Assembly (NCBI RefSeq): GCF_000699445.3
Contig: NC_067196.1
Location: 4,725,616-4,789,615, forward strand
Reading direction: 5' to 3'
From: Schistosoma haematobium
Taxonomy: Eukaryota; Platyhelminthes; Trematoda; Strigeidida; Schistosomatidae
DNA length: 64,000 nucleotides
This document shows, piece after piece, positions 1 to 11,964 of the stretch (its first letter is position 1; each line of letters opens with the position of its first letter). The notes under the pieces were generated by a model that had not been told where the DNA came from, did not search any database, and saw only the letters and a list, made by a program, of their open reading frames with translations. The position numbers were made by a program, and so were the translations under genes.

Positions 1-834
1 TGTATTGAACCTTTGTCATGCTGTTCCTCAGTTGTTCAGTGTTTCTTTAGCTTCAGTTTCATCTTGGTCACAACCAGGTGGTGATTTGAAGCTATGTCAG
101 CTCCTCTCCTGGTTTTCCGTCTTTCTGTATTGTTATATATATATTGCAACATCAACATGTAACTATTTATTAATAACATGTATCTACGAAGACATTATCA
201 ATTAAAATACCCGTAACAAATGTATTTTTGACAAACAAATTAACTACCTTCAATGATTATTATTATTGTTATTACTTAATGCATACGAAATTGTTAATTG
301 AAAATTAAAATGACATTTACATAGAGGACTGTTCCTGCTCTCTCTCTCTCTCATTCTTCATATTTTACGCCTTGTTCCATTTCTAAATGATGCATAAAAT
401 TAACTTTGAAACCTATTCAACATGATGATGTTACAGAGAAAATACTAAACTATACATTCAACCATTACGATGACTTGAATTGAATTTTATAGTTTTTATT
501 ATTATCAAAACAATTTCTGTCTTTTTCTTTCCTACCGACATATAAATAGGTCAACTATTTAATTGCATTTAATTACATAAAAGTTTTCCCGTTACCATGG
601 TAGCTATGAAAGAAAAATGCATCAATCTATCACTTGTTTTGCTTTTTTTTTAGTGAATGTTACCACAATTGATTATGTACTTAAATACTAGAGAAACTCA
701 TATAAATAAACATTTAAATAGGTTGATATTGTTAAGCATGTAGTGAATTTGTTTATATTACTAGATGTACATTATTTGTATACTATGTGATTGTAAATGA
801 AATAAATCCTTAATATACAAATTTGATTTTCCAA
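1..834. other. AT-rich DNA, nothing recognised
   Basis: No coding signal, RNA gene or repeat related to another part of the window is visible. There is a short CT run near 340-352. The 66-codon open frame at 5-205 has no family features and looks like chance. Confidence 0.5.
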
Positions 835-1052
835 TGTTACTTACTTACTTTTGTTACTTACGCCTGTTACTCCCAATGGAGCATAGGCCGCTGACCAGTA
901 TTCTCCAACCCACTCTGTCCCGGGCCTTCTTTTCTAGTTCCCTCCAATTCTTGTTCATTTTTCTCATGTCTATTTCCATTTCTCGGCGTAATGTGTTCTT
1001 TGGTCTTCCTCTTTTCCTTTGACCTTCAGGATTCCATGTGAGGGCTTACTCC
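835..1052 (-). mobile_element. RTE (SR2-like) LINE, 3' end fragment
   Basis: On the minus strand this is the last ~60 codons of the RTE open reading frame plus its terminus. The hallmark ending (GGAGTAACAGGCGTAAGTAA plus GTAA repeats) sits at the 835-870 side. The same end recurs at 8.6-9.05, 32.2, 43.9 and 63.1 kb. The copy is 5'-truncated, as is usual for LINEs, and is non-coding. Confidence 0.85.
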
Positions 1053-2690
1053 TTACTCCTTAATTTACATTTAAATTGTAAATTTCTACAAGCAAAATAT
1101 TTTCTTCAATGAAATGATACTTTATAGATGAACTAGTTACAGATGAGAATTCAACTTTTTGGGTTTTTAAATGAGAATAATGAGCAACAGAAGTATCTTT
1201 GTATATTGATGCAAACATTTAGAATAATAACACAAAAAAATATTTTTCACAACCATAAAATAAAAATAGTACTGAACGTATCAGATGCTGAATTGTGTCT
1301 CTTGAGTTAATATACAATAGGCGAATCGATACTACCGCTAAACCATAATCCAAATCCTTAATTCTGAAATAAATCTAGACGTGATGAAACTACATTTTAT
1401 GGATGAAGTAACTAGATGATGTCACTTGTGTTTCTGAAGGAAATTTATTCGTTTATATAACTAGGAAGTATTTCTACATTATGGATAATGTCGATTCATG
1501 ATGAAGACCCGAACTCTAAATACCTAACACTAACTTGGAGGGTTTTAAAAATTTGTTTGGGTCCTTTAAAGAGTTCAAGAATATAGATAATGTTTACTCA
1601 TTAGTATGAGTCTATATTTAGTTGTTTTTTCGACTTACAGGTAGGATGACTTATAGAACATATTCATGGACTTAATAATTGTGTAAAATCTCTTTACGCT
1701 TAACGACATTATTGTATTCTTTTCCATAAACTATTCATTCATAACAGCTATTTTCTAACTGCCTGGAAACTATCTGGAAATTTGTCGCAGTTGTTTTCAC
1801 CTTATCCCTGTTATAATTTCACAATTTTTTCCAGCGCTTACTGAAAGTGTTTATTTACCATCCATATCTAAACATAAGTATTTCCAACTATAGTAGTTCA
1901 CCTGTAATTGGGTTTTTCCATATTTAATTTGGTTAAGTCCTTTTGTTAACTTATTTAACGGAAGAGTCATTCGTACAATAACAACTTATCTATATCACTG
2001 TACCTTTATTGTTGTTGCACTTGTATGAATATGTATGCTTGAGCATTGCTTACTGCTTAATGCACATTTGAATCCTGTTCACTGACTCACTTTCATTTGT
2101 CTCGCACGCTCACTCACTTGCCTGTTTGCTTTTCGGCACTACTCTTCCATGCTTACTTAACGTACCTGTAAATTCGGTTATCTGTGCGTGGTGCAATAAT
2201 AAGCTTAATCGACGCTTCATATTCGCCTTCTGATTAGTGAACCGTTGGGGCGTTATCTAGTACTGGTTATCAAGACAGACTAAGGATTATATAGAATACC
2301 GACCACCACACGACCATTCGTGGTTTATCAAAGAATAAATTCCACTTTACTTGTTCTTCGTTTCTTTGAGTGTTAGACAAGAAGAAAATGTTTTAACCTC
2401 TGCATAGTTTCTGTCTACGTTTTTCAATATTTTGTATCACAGTATGCTTCCTTTAAACGAGAAAACAAACTATACAGTTAATGAATTCAATTATTCAGTT
2501 AAAACAAATAAGAAATTTTGTTTAGATAGATGAGGAGTTAGAACATAGGCTACCTACTGGTTTGAGAAAAATACTATTCGGAATCATATACCTTTGTTAC
2601 AACTTAAAGTAAATTTAAATTAATATCAAAGTTTCATGACTGAATCATAATGGTTGGAGGACGTAACAAACGACATGACAATAACACGTT
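1053..2690. other. Unassigned DNA
   Basis: Mostly AT-rich and featureless. A stretch at about 2030-2360 is less AT-rich and could be an old mobile-element or LTR remnant, but I see no terminal repeats or second copy in the window. Confidence 0.35.
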
Positions 2691-2694
2691 TAGT

Positions 2695-2845
2695 ATCAGA
2701 AGGGGTTTTGTGGAGATTGTAGTAATTTCAACAGTTGAAATCATGAGTCAGTTGAAGCTAGACTACCAGGTTCCTGGACCAGGTTTTTCATGGTGTTCTA
2801 GCTTCAATTGACTCATGATCTCAACTGTTGAAATAACACGTTTAC
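2695..2845. repeat. Palindrome of two SINE-B tails
   Basis: A minus-oriented SINE-B 3' tail (2695-2770) meets a plus-oriented one (about 2795-2843) head to head across a short spacer. The arms share the tail motifs GTTGAAATCATGAGTCA and AGCTAGACTACC. The tRNA head and hammerhead of the family are missing, so only the snap-back arms remain. This is the simplest example of the inverted-arm structure seen in other copies here. Confidence 0.75.
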
Positions 2846-3289
2846 CAATCAGACTGTTAGCCAAGAAAAAGTACTAATATTGGAATTTATTGCATATCGG
2901 TATTTCCTGATACAGAATCATCTATGCCAAAGTATCGATTATTAGTTAAAACAAATAGCTTATAACGTTACCCTTATCTTTACAATTTTATGAAAGATGT
3001 ACTAATATCATGTATACAAGAGAATATGACAGTTGTACTGATATTAAACAAAATTATCTACAACGATGTTAAGAATGGAGCGATCGAATAAACAGACGAT
3101 CGAGTTCATACCGATGTTTTGTATAAGAACTCAGTCAGGTGAATAGTCAGATGCCTATTTCACACTCTGGACTAACTATTGTCGCTGTTTATCGGCCTGT
3201 TTCGTTTTCGTGACATCCTAATAATTCTTATTATGAGACTATTCCCTACAAGTTATTGCATTAGAATTCAAATTTAAACATAAATACTG

Positions 3290-3372
3290 TGGTTGCAGGT
3301 TCATTCAAACAACGAGTCTCAATTGGGAAGAAACGGACGTCGTAAATTTCACTTCTACCTGTGATTTTTATT
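3290..3372 (+). mobile_element. SINE-A (Smalpha-like) hammerhead relic
   Basis: Positions 3316-3348 read as a decayed SINE-A ribozyme: a CAACGAGTCTC segment in place of CTGACGAGTCC, then AAGAAACGGACGTC. The stem II closing pair and the 5' core are damaged, so it should be inactive. Confidence 0.45.
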
Positions 3373-3982
3373 AGTCGAATATCACTTATTCAAAGACTAA
3401 ATATGAAGTTGAAGACATGTGTTTTAATTTTATAATCACATAAGTATTTAATACAAATCAGATATTTCAATCACCTTTGTTTCAAATGATTTGTATTAAT
3501 GTTTATGTGTAGAATACTTTATATATAATTGCATTAGTTTTCAATAGGGTAAACATATTCTGCTGGACATTACGTGTACTTCCATCGGGGAATTTTCCGC
3601 TATAATCCGGTGTCGTGAGTAATCAATAATCAGTACCATTACATTATCAACCATTATCTATTGATCAATATTGTTTATTTTTGTTAAAAATCTAAAACGT
3701 GTATCACTGTTATGAAATCTTAAAAATTTCGTCTCCATAACAGATAGGTGCCATAAAGTTTACAGGCTTATATGTAGCTATCTTACTGTATTTTCATAAT
3801 CAATAAAATTAATATAAATCATACCACAAAATTATTTGAAAAATCCTCACTGAATATTTGAGTACTTTTAGATTCATCAGTTTGTATCAGTAATATTATC
3901 TATTTGTATACCGTTAGAAACGGATATTAATCAATAATACTGAGTTTTGAATGAAACACTTCTTATGTAACAGATGTCAGTA

Positions 3983-4450
3983 TTAATCGATCGATCGTGT
4001 ACCGACAAAATCGCACCACTACGAATCATTGTGGAACAATCAGTTGAATAGAATTCATCACTCTACATCAATTTTATTGATTACAAGAAAGCATTTGATA
4101 GCGTGGACAGGACAACACTATGGAGGCTTCTTCGACACTATGGCGTTACTCAGAAAATAGTCAATATCATACAGAATTCTCATGATGGATTTTACTGCAA
4201 AATCGCGCATGGAGGACAGCTGACGAACTCGTTCGAAGTAAAGACCGGTGTCAGGCAAGGTTGCTAACACAAAGGGAGAAGCAAGATTCTCCTATACAAC
4301 CCAGAGTGCACCAATCGAATCACACTTAACGGGGAAGCTTTGGAGGATGTAAAACCTTTACATGTCTAAGCAACATCATTGATGAACACAGTGGGTCTGA
4401 TACAGATGTGAAGGCGCTGATCGGCGAAGCAAGAGCAGCTTTGTATTATC
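3983..4450 (+). mobile_element. RTE LINE, internally deleted RT fragment
   Basis: Encodes the RTE reverse transcriptase from the DRSCTDQIATLR region through [16 protein letters not shown] to GVRQGC. It then jumps at about 4265 directly to the downstream KGEARFSYTTQSAP-like segment and the LEDVK...[13 protein letters not shown] region. The catalytic FxDD block has been deleted and stops are present. It parallels the better copy at 61.9-63.1 kb. Confidence 0.85.
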
Positions 4451-4959
4451 CCTAATCAGTTCTTTTAAAAATAGTGTATACTTTTCCTTTTTTTGTTACT
4501 AACTAGTCAATTATTATATTCTTTGAGGTTTAACAATTTCCGATATCAATTTGCTCTAAAGTTCAGACAGTACTTCTTCCAAATAACTGACTAAGAAAGC
4601 TTTTATTACGCCATGTTCAGTTGTTGGGAGTTTTCAAAAACATATATATTCAAATGATGAATTCTTAATGAAATGAAATGTACATTTTAATTATAGCTAT
4701 TAACCATGATTAAATATTGTCATATTATATACTAGTTACAATGTCAGATATACGAGCATACATCAATCATTTTCATGCTACTTGATTTACAAATGATCAG
4801 GTGATTATACCACCGATGATAGTCATCGATTTAATATTCTGTCTTATTAACAAAAGTGAATGAATTTACAGATCTTAAAGTAATTACACAATGCTTTTTT
4901 GAACCACTATAGTTTCAACACATGGCAATTTATCTACATCTATTAACAAGACTGTTTTG

Positions 4960-5462
4960 GATTGAACACCATTACCATACTAGGAAAAAAACGGTCCTCC
5001 ATTGCTTGCAGATTTTCAATACTGGTCTAACATTCATCCATTCATCATATCAATCTAAACTCAACAATCTCCACAATCCTATACTGATAATGATCATCAT
5101 GTGCTTAATAGTGACCGGCTTCAAGATGGATTTGCTGAAGTTATAGTGAGAAGTAGTGACCAGTGCACTTGAACCGTGTCTGCTGTGAGGCAGTTACTGA
5201 CTGAAGACAATGGCGGATGGTCTCGAAATATGGAGGATTGTTGGAAGTTGGATATTAACACTGTTTGGTACCAGCTCAGTGGTCTGGAGTATTAAGCGTT
5301 TGCACGCGAGGCCGATGGATCCTGGGTTCGAATCCTGAGGGCAGGATCACGAATAAATACTGTTGAGGAGTCCCATACTAGGACGAAACTTCCGTCCACT
5401 GCTCTCAGGTTTTGCATGGTTGTTTGACTTTATTTAACTCATGAATTCAACTTTTAAATATC
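4960..5462 (+). mobile_element. SINE-B: degraded copy followed by long-form copy
   Basis: Positions 4970-5045 hold a decayed hammerhead and tail. A second copy follows: the family's long 5' body (5148-5275), a tRNA-like head with A-box-like CAGTGGTCTGGAGTATTAAG and B-box GGTTCGAATCC, then a hammerhead at 5357-5402 and tail. The ribozyme keeps stem II and GAAA but has C3 changed to U (TTGAGGA), which should disable it. Confidence 0.75.
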
Positions 5463-6235
5463 CCTAATAGCTGATTTACTCTCTATTGTGTTTCTAATGC
5501 AATAATTAGTGCTTACCACAAAATATTGCAACATGTTCCCCCTACGTTTTCTATTTAAATTAGAAAATAGTTATAAATATAAAAAGATAACTTTAAAAAG
5601 GTCTAGAAAATTGAATATTAGCCTGATAGTCTAATCTGGTCAATGGTGAGATCCGATGAATTAATTTTCGACCATGTGTTAAGTCATAAATGAGTACTAC
5701 TTATAAGTTAAGATAAATAAAGTGTTTGTTTACTTAAACATATAGCTTTATATTCACTAGATATAAATTCTGTTAAATGGTCAATATCATCAATTGAAAC
5801 ATGTTTGGATGGTCATCTAATACACCATAACATTTGACTTATTCTTGGATCATTTTCATTTCGACTACTTCTGTCATGATAGAGCTGAAATTAGATTAAA
5901 GGAAGTAAAATATTAAAATTTATTTAATTTTTTTCTTCCTGAACTGTATTATCCAAATTGTCAAATTCTATAGTTTAAAACAGAAAGAAATCTTTTCTAC
6001 CCTTTGTTGATATGACGTTGAAGATGATTATGACCCATACATTAAGTGAATAAAAATGAATGATTCTATTTCGTGTTTAAGTAGTATAATGCAAATTTGT
6101 TTACTTTTTTTTTATTTTACAAAACGTGAATTAAAAACTGTCAAATTATCTTATTCAATAGTTAGAAAAGAAAGAATATAGAAATAAATTTACTTGATGT
6201 TGTTTTTGCTTGTATCATCCGATTGTTATCAGATC
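5463..6235. other. AT-rich DNA, nothing recognised
   Basis: No gene, RNA or repeat family member that I can support. Confidence 0.4.
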
Positions 6236-6239
6236 AAAT

Positions 6240-6620
6240 ACGACAAAAACGCGTGTCAAACTAGATTCCACTACTAGCCACTATATATCTTTGCTTAAGA
6301 CTATATTGAGGCTATCTGTACAGTATGTACATATGCTAATAAGAGACTGATCAATTGCAGTCCTAAAAATCCATAGGAAGATACAAGTGAAACAACACCA
6401 AATAGATTTAAACTTTACCTAATTGCACAAGCAAGCGGTTATCAAGACTCAGTAGCTAAGTGGATAATGTGATGGCGTTTGAAGCGAACATTACTGTTTT
6501 CCAGTCCTAGAGCGAATATCAACTCTGAGATGCAGGTACATCCAGATTACGAGTCCCAAATAGGAAGAAACGCGCGTCAAACTGAACTTCGCTACTATTC
6601 ACTATCCATCTTTGCTTAGA
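6240..6620 (+). mobile_element. SINE-A (Smalpha-like), more than one tandem unit
   Basis: It begins in the middle of a hammerhead (3' half, GCGTGTC at 6251-6257), runs through the post-ribozyme region and the tRNA-like head (CTCAGTAGCTAAGTGGATAA as A-box; the B-box is eroded to TTCCAGTCC), and ends with a second hammerhead at about 6538-6590. The two cleavage positions are 321 bp apart, so the insertion is a head-to-tail partial dimer. The downstream ribozyme core is mutated (ATTACGA for CTGACGA, GGAA for GGAC) and should be inactive. Confidence 0.75.
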
Positions 6621-6854
6621 ATACGGAAATAGTTAATCATAACAGCGATAATGTTTACACAGTTTATAAATTTTAATTCTTTTTTAAATCATAATAAATA
6701 GATCAGTTTGATAACATATACCATAAATTACTATTCCTTATATACAATAAGATTCTAAGTTACATTTTCGACTTGATATTAATTATTTAAAGGAGGAATA
6801 TTCTTGTGTTAAGTGGTTATAAACCATAAGAATGAACATCTAGACTATTGTTTA

Positions 6855-7115
6855 ACAGGTTACTTATGTCGACATAAGTAGTATATAACACTAGTGTAGA
6901 ATAGAACATCTGGCAGTAGAAGATTGAGAAGATCGAGGAGGAAAAAATTGGGAACAGAAAGTAATGGGTATGGAAATAAAGTTTGAGAAAATTTATAAAC
7001 ATTTTGCAAATGAAGTATTGGAATATGTTTTTCGTATTTAATCAATTAACTCTGTAATTGTGTGCTATATGTCGTTGATTGTCTTCACCTGCGTTCTTTT
7101 TCATCACAATACTAT
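6855..7115 (-). repeat. Interspersed repeat H, minus copy
   Basis: Related to 48025-48275 and 56300-56600. It is recognised by a dyad around TACTACTTATGTCGA, the CTGCCAGAxxTT segment and an AGGTGAGGACAA-like 5' block. It contains short overlapping open frames with no family features. Element type is unknown. Confidence 0.6.
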
Positions 7116-7800
7116 TGAGCAATAAGGTGAGTAAATATATTTCTTAATGTTATTTGTTAAGTTGTATTTAGCGAATAATGACATCACTCTAAGACGAATA
7201 TTGAGCAAACACTCCTTATATTAAAATGCCACGTCAATATAAGTGAAAGAATGATTCCAATTACACTGGTTATGTGCTCACTGTTTATTATTGCTTTTGC
7301 AATTATCAGCGCTAGTAATGTCTACACATTTCACTAATGTGTTATTATTCAGGGATTATTATTACTAGTCGTACTGCAGGATAAGAACACCAGATTCTCA
7401 GCTGTGAATTGAGATTTAAATTTCAAGTTGCTGGAGTCTATTCATATAATTAATTGTTTACAAACCTACGTTAACTGAAAACAGGGAACATTTTACGTGT
7501 AACCGTTTTCCCATCGCTATCCGTATCCTCTTTCACTGACAAATAATAGTTTGAAAGTTCGTTAGTTCACTCTGAAGTTCATGATTAATTGTCTCAAAGT
7601 TAGAATAAATACAACAGTCAGCAAGTAAGGCCATAGTTCAAACTATTTAAGATATTGAAATACTCGTAAAAAGTCATTTATTGACGGGCAAAAATCTGAC
7701 AGCTATATCACTGAGAAGTCTTAGGTAAAACATTTTATATGATTTATGCCAGGAAAAAGGTTTTTTTTAAGTTAACTGGAATATAGTTTTTAAGTATAGT
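7116..7800. other. AT-rich DNA, nothing recognised
   Basis: No supported feature. Confidence 0.4.
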
Positions 7801-7805
7801 TCCGA

Positions 7806-7922
7806 TTCTAACTCCGCCTGAAGCCCCTCTGGGGCTACTACCGGTCCGAAACCTGGATAAAGGAAGAGAGTTGGGCATGACGTTAGCGACCCCATCCCTT
7901 ATTATTATTATTATTATTATTA
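7806..7922 (+). mobile_element. RTE LINE 5'-end fragment plus (TTA)n
   Basis: The block AACTCCGCCTGAAGCCCCTC ... GGGCATGACGTTAGCGACCCC matches the start of the longer 5' RTE fragment at 11965. It ends in a pure TTA run (7900-7922) that touches the next insertion. Confidence 0.65.
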
Positions 7923-8594
7923 TGAAGAGCAAATAAGAAGAAGAGAATTCAGCGAAGAAAATTTTCTTTTCGACGAAATCATTTACTTAAGCTGTACATT
8001 CGTATTATTATCACCTTTTACAAGTTTTCTTGATTATCATTCAGTTTATTATTATGACCTTTGTTGTTTTGTCGTTTTTCTTCATATCTGTCAATTGGAC
8101 TATTATCTGACCCATAAATTTTGTTCCTCCTTACCCCTTGATTAGTACGTTAACCTCATTTGTTATTTATTGTCGAATCCATATTTTTGTGATACAATCC
8201 TTTCTATCAGAAGGGGTTTGTGGAGATTTTTGGAAATTTTCACAGACTGACATCATGAGTCAGATGAAGCTCGCGCGCGAAGCCAGTAGGTCCTGGGTTC
8301 GAGCCCCGTGTGGTGCGAGATCGTGGATGCGCACTGCCGAGGAGTCCCATACTAGGACGAAACGGCCGTCCAGTGCTTCCAGGTTTTCAATGGTGGTCTA
8401 GCTTCAACTGACTGATGATTCCAATCTGTGACAATCCTTTCTATCCTTCTATAGACATAAATTTTCATACAACTATGTATACGAATGTACAGCTTAAGTA
8501 AATGATTTTGTCGAAAAGAACATTTTCTTCGCTGAATTCTCTTTTTCTTATTCAATGACACTATGGGTTATTTTAATTATCTGAAGAGCAAATA
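7923..8594. mobile_element. Repeat D composite with 13-bp target duplication
   Basis: Flanked by perfect 13-bp direct repeats TGAAGAGCAAATA (7923-7935 and 8582-8594). Inside lies a minus-oriented 336-bp unit (D; compare 39776-40111) that ends at 8581 with RC(GATAATTAAAATAACCC). At the other side it is fused to an inverted copy of its own end (7936-8007). A SINE-B has inserted into it at 8209-8430. No coding sequence is visible and the family is not one I recognise. Confidence 0.75.
8194..8445 (+). mobile_element. SINE-B with inverted 5' arm and perfect 15-bp TSD
   Basis: Direct repeats ACAATCCTTTCTATC at 8194-8208 and 8431-8445 bracket the element. It starts with an inverted copy of the SINE tail (8209-8275), then a truncated tRNA-like head (B-box GGTTCGAGCCC), a hammerhead at 8331-8376 and the normal tail. 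The ribozyme has perfect stem I (GCACTG/CAGTGC), stem II and GAAA, but U4 is changed to C (CCGAGGA), so it is probably dead. The arm is inside the TSDs and so was part of the inserted molecule. Confidence 0.88.
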
Positions 8595-8614
8595 TTTTAT
8601 GTCATATATTTTTA

Positions 8615-9052
8615 CTTTACAGTTCTACTGTATGGGCCGGAAACTTGGCAAACTACGAAAGCCATCATCCACAAGATACAAGTATTTATTAACAGTTGTC
8701 TACTCAAAATACTTCGGATCAGTTGGCCAGACACTATCAGCAACAACCTACTGTGGAAGAGAATAAACCAGATCCCAGTGGAGGAAGAAATTAGGAAGAA
8801 GCGTTGGAAGTGGACAGGACACATATTGAAGAAAGCAGGCAACTGGATCTTAAGGCACTCCCTCACTTGAAATCCCCAAGGCCAAAAGAGAAAAGGAAGT
8901 CTAAAGAACACATTACGTCGGGAAATAGAGATAGACATAAGAATGAACAAAAATTGGATAGAAGTAGGAAGCAATGCCCAGGACAGATTGGGTTGGAGAA
9001 TGCTGGTGGGCGGCCTATGTTCCATTGGGAGTAACAGGAGTAAGTAAGTAAG
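8615..9052 (+). mobile_element. RTE LINE, 3' third
   Basis: Encodes the C-terminal region of the RTE protein, from [15 protein letters not shown] through [11 protein letters not shown] to the [13 protein letters not shown] end and the GTAAGTAAGTAAG terminus. Frameshifts move the reading between frames (for example near 8850), so this is a pseudogene. Confidence 0.88.
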
Positions 9053-9371
9053 TATGATGAAGGGAACAGAGAAGGAACACTAGACTTCCATTTATTGTTA
9101 TTTAGAACCCATCAACATAATTTATCTTGTAACTTGGGTTACTTAAACTGGTAGTCGATGATGTTTAATTAACACTATAATTTACACAAAAGTAACATTG
9201 ACTACTATTTCTTGATCAATCAGTGTAATTCTGTTATTATGTCACATTGATTTATAGTGCTATAATTAATAAAGATGATGCGGCAATGTGGGATGATTCG
9301 CTCACTCACATACATTTTTAAGTAATTGAATTCATAATGGAGTAAAATAAAAGTTGCTGTGAACTAGATTT

Positions 9372-9612
9372 GACGGTGAGACTATAATTTATGGATGACT
9401 TTTGAGAGATGCTCAAGTGACCTTGAGAGTGCTCAACTAATAACTAGAACTAAATGAAGGTTATAAGCCAGTGTGAGGAATTCGAAATATGATTTATAGT
9501 TGATAATTAGGAATTAGATTTAAGGTTTTTATCACAAACTAACATCAGTTATGATGCCAAAATGCTACTTAGCCAAATGTATGGATAAATTTCCCTACAA
9601 AATTCCAGACCT
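9372..9612 (+). mobile_element. Merlin-type non-autonomous (MITE-like) fragment
   Basis: The left part (GAGACTATAATTTATGGATG) matches the end beside the Merlin transposase relic at 38.5 kb. The right part (AACATCAGTTATGATGCCAA) matches pieces at 45.47 and 46.06 kb. No coding capacity. Confidence 0.5.
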
Positions 9613-9654
9613 GTTAATTTATTACTGATGTGTCCATTCATAAATTTTAATATC

Positions 9655-9905
9655 GTCAATTTGACCTAAATTTTATGATTTCAATAGTTGAGATCATGGA
9701 AAACCTGGAAGTATTGGACGGCTGTTTGGTCCTATAATGGGACTCCTCAGCAGTGCGCATCCATGATCCCGCCTGGGGAGATTCAAATTCAGGACGTATT
9801 AGTCTCGCGCTGGAGCGCTTAACCAACCACTAGACCACTAAGCTGGCCGTCATTCAACGGTGTTAATTTCCAACTTCAACTAATCCACGAAGTCGCTTAC
9901 GGTAA
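9655..9905 (-). mobile_element. SINE-B, minus copy with dead hammerhead
   Basis: Reads on the minus strand as part of the long body, then a head with A-box-like CTAGTGGTTGGTTAAG, hammerhead at 9711-9756, and tail. The ribozyme core has CAAA in place of GAAA and stem I is mispaired (GCACTG against CAATAC). Confidence 0.8.
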
Positions 9906-10254
9906 AATGAGAAAAAACTGCTTTAGATACATCTGACTAGTTTTAGAAAGAATGTAAATAAAATTCTTATTCTCTTTTTATAGAATGTTTAATATTTACA
10001 ATTCTATTGATAAATATGTGATTAAAGTCTCTACCAAGTTATAAATTGTCACGTAAAACAATTAATATGCTTATCACTAAGTAGGAAAACAATCTTAAAT
10101 GGGTCAGGAAAAGAAATAGTTCCTTATCCTTATTTATTCTAGAATTAAACAAACGGATTATTTAGAGTTTATATATTCAAGATTGTTCACTAGAAAGTTA
10201 ATTTGAATTACTGATTGAATTCAGATGAAAAACAAGAGAAAATATTGAAGTACT

Positions 10255-10445
10255 AGACAATTGTGATGGAGTTTTGTTCTCTGAGCTAGATGGTTTAGTC
10301 GTAGAGTTTTCATTGTTCTTCTGAATGACCTAAATTTTGTGTTGATGATGTCGTTCAGAAGAACGATGAAAACTTCATGACTAAACCATTCAGCTCAGAG
10401 AACAAAACTTCATCAAAATCATCCACTTGAGCTACAAATCTTCTT
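10255..10445. repeat. Long inverted repeat, PLE terminal type
   Basis: Arms at about 10262-10332 and 10346-10415 are reverse complements carrying CAGAAGAACAATGAAAAC, AAACCATCTAGCTCAGAGAA and ACAAAACTCCATC. The same block is the 3' end of the PLE fragment at 63.3-63.76 kb and of another inverted pair at 44.0-44.2 kb. It would form a ~70-bp stem with a very short loop. Confidence 0.65.
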
Positions 10446-10449
10446 CACT

Positions 10450-11610
10450 AGACAATTGTATTGAGTTTACTGTGGTGGTGGTGATTAGAACTGTGATTTT
10501 CGATTTCATAATTTATATTCACTTATATTGGATGAAGAAATATAGATTACAGTCATACTGCACTAAATAAATAAACCATAAATGGAAGAATAAACAATCA
10601 GTATTGCTCGAAGGCCCTGGGTTCGAATCCTGCGAGCGGGGTCGTAACACTAGGTTATTTAACGATAAACCATGTTATTCATTACTATGAATACCACTGT
10701 AGAGTGTAAACAGATGAAAATAACAGAAGGGAATCTTTTTTTATGAATTGATTGAAGTTAGAAATACGGGATATAGGATAATATCACACTCGTATGTAAG
10801 TTATATGCTAATTACGAAACCGATTTTTTTTTACGATGTCATAAATGCTGACTTTTGAGTCTCATATTAACACGAAATAAACTGTGCTATGTTTCATAGT
10901 CATCATTACTTGTCAAGATAAAGTCAATCCATGATAAATCACTGAGAACTTTCATACACATAGTTTCCTTTATCATTTTGAAAAGAGCAAGAACAAAAGA
11001 TTCTAGTAGAATAACATGAATTCGTCTTATTTCGTTTGGTTCTCATCAGCTGCTTACAATGTGTGATATTTAAACATCATAATTACATAACGGGTTTAAA
11101 GAGATTGTAAATATGTACCTTACGTAAAAGAAACTTCTACAACATTGAATGTGACAACAGTTCAAACGGTCAGAAACAAGTGATTACATAATGAGTAAAC
11201 ATCAATGTTAATGTCTTTCACATAATGTATATTCAGTCTGTTAAATTTATTTACATCCTTGCTATACTATACCACTATGTCTTCAATATAACTTCCAACC
11301 AAACTCTTTCATGTAAGTAATTTGAAACCCATGATGTTTAAATATCACAGCTGACGAGAACCAAACGAAATAAAATGAATTCATGCTATTCTGCTAGAAT
11401 TTTTTGTCCTTACCCTTTCCATAATAAATCTCTGAATTGACTTTACCATTTTCTTCCTTAATAATAGAAGACAAAAGAAAAACAATAAAAAAATATATAA
11501 ATCAGTTATTAAAACCATAGAACACTAAAGAAACTGGAAAGTACAAAAAATAAACTTCATAGTTGAATGAGCATTTGAACTATTAAGTTAACAATAAAAA
11601 TTAGGTATAT
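10450..11610. other. Unassigned, with a SINE-B head scrap
   Basis: At 10600-10648 a B-box-bearing scrap (CTGGGTTCGAATCCTGCGAG) is a SINE-B head remnant, not a tRNA gene. Around 11040 and 11345 there is a pair of inverted ~40-bp blocks (CATGAATTC..TCATCAGCTG type) that suggest a small hairpin element. The rest is featureless. Confidence 0.4.
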
Positions 11611-11615
11611 ATATA

Positions 11616-11740
11616 TCATTTGTACTCTCCCTCTCCACCCCTCTTATAACCAACCCATACTATAAACATGGTGACTGGGACCTGCTGCACTCACTGGTTA
11701 AATTCTCGGACTAAGATACCTTCCTCTTACGTATATATAT
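11616..11740 (+). mobile_element. CR1-like LINE fragment
   Basis: Nearly the same as 14719-14826 inside the larger CR1-like copy: the frame encodes LITNPYYKHGDWDLL..LVKFSD followed by a stop at the same codon in both copies. It runs into a TATATA tract. Confidence 0.7.
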
Positions 11741-11964
11741 ATATGTGTATATATATCGCTATTCTTATCACTAACTTATTGACACATGTTATTTGTTAAC
11801 AAAGTATTTATTTGTTAATTCAATAATAAATAATGATTCAATGTTATTGATTATTTCCCAAGGGAATGGTTATTTTTCAAAAAGTAAATTGTTTGATAAA
11901 AACAATAAATAAATAATGAACTATTTTATATTAAAGTACGATTGATTTTTCCCTACATTTTCTT

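Noticed and set aside
7744..7932. 62-codon minus frame beginning in an isoleucine run
   Set aside because: It starts in the (TTA)n tract and reads through an antisense RTE 5' fragment.
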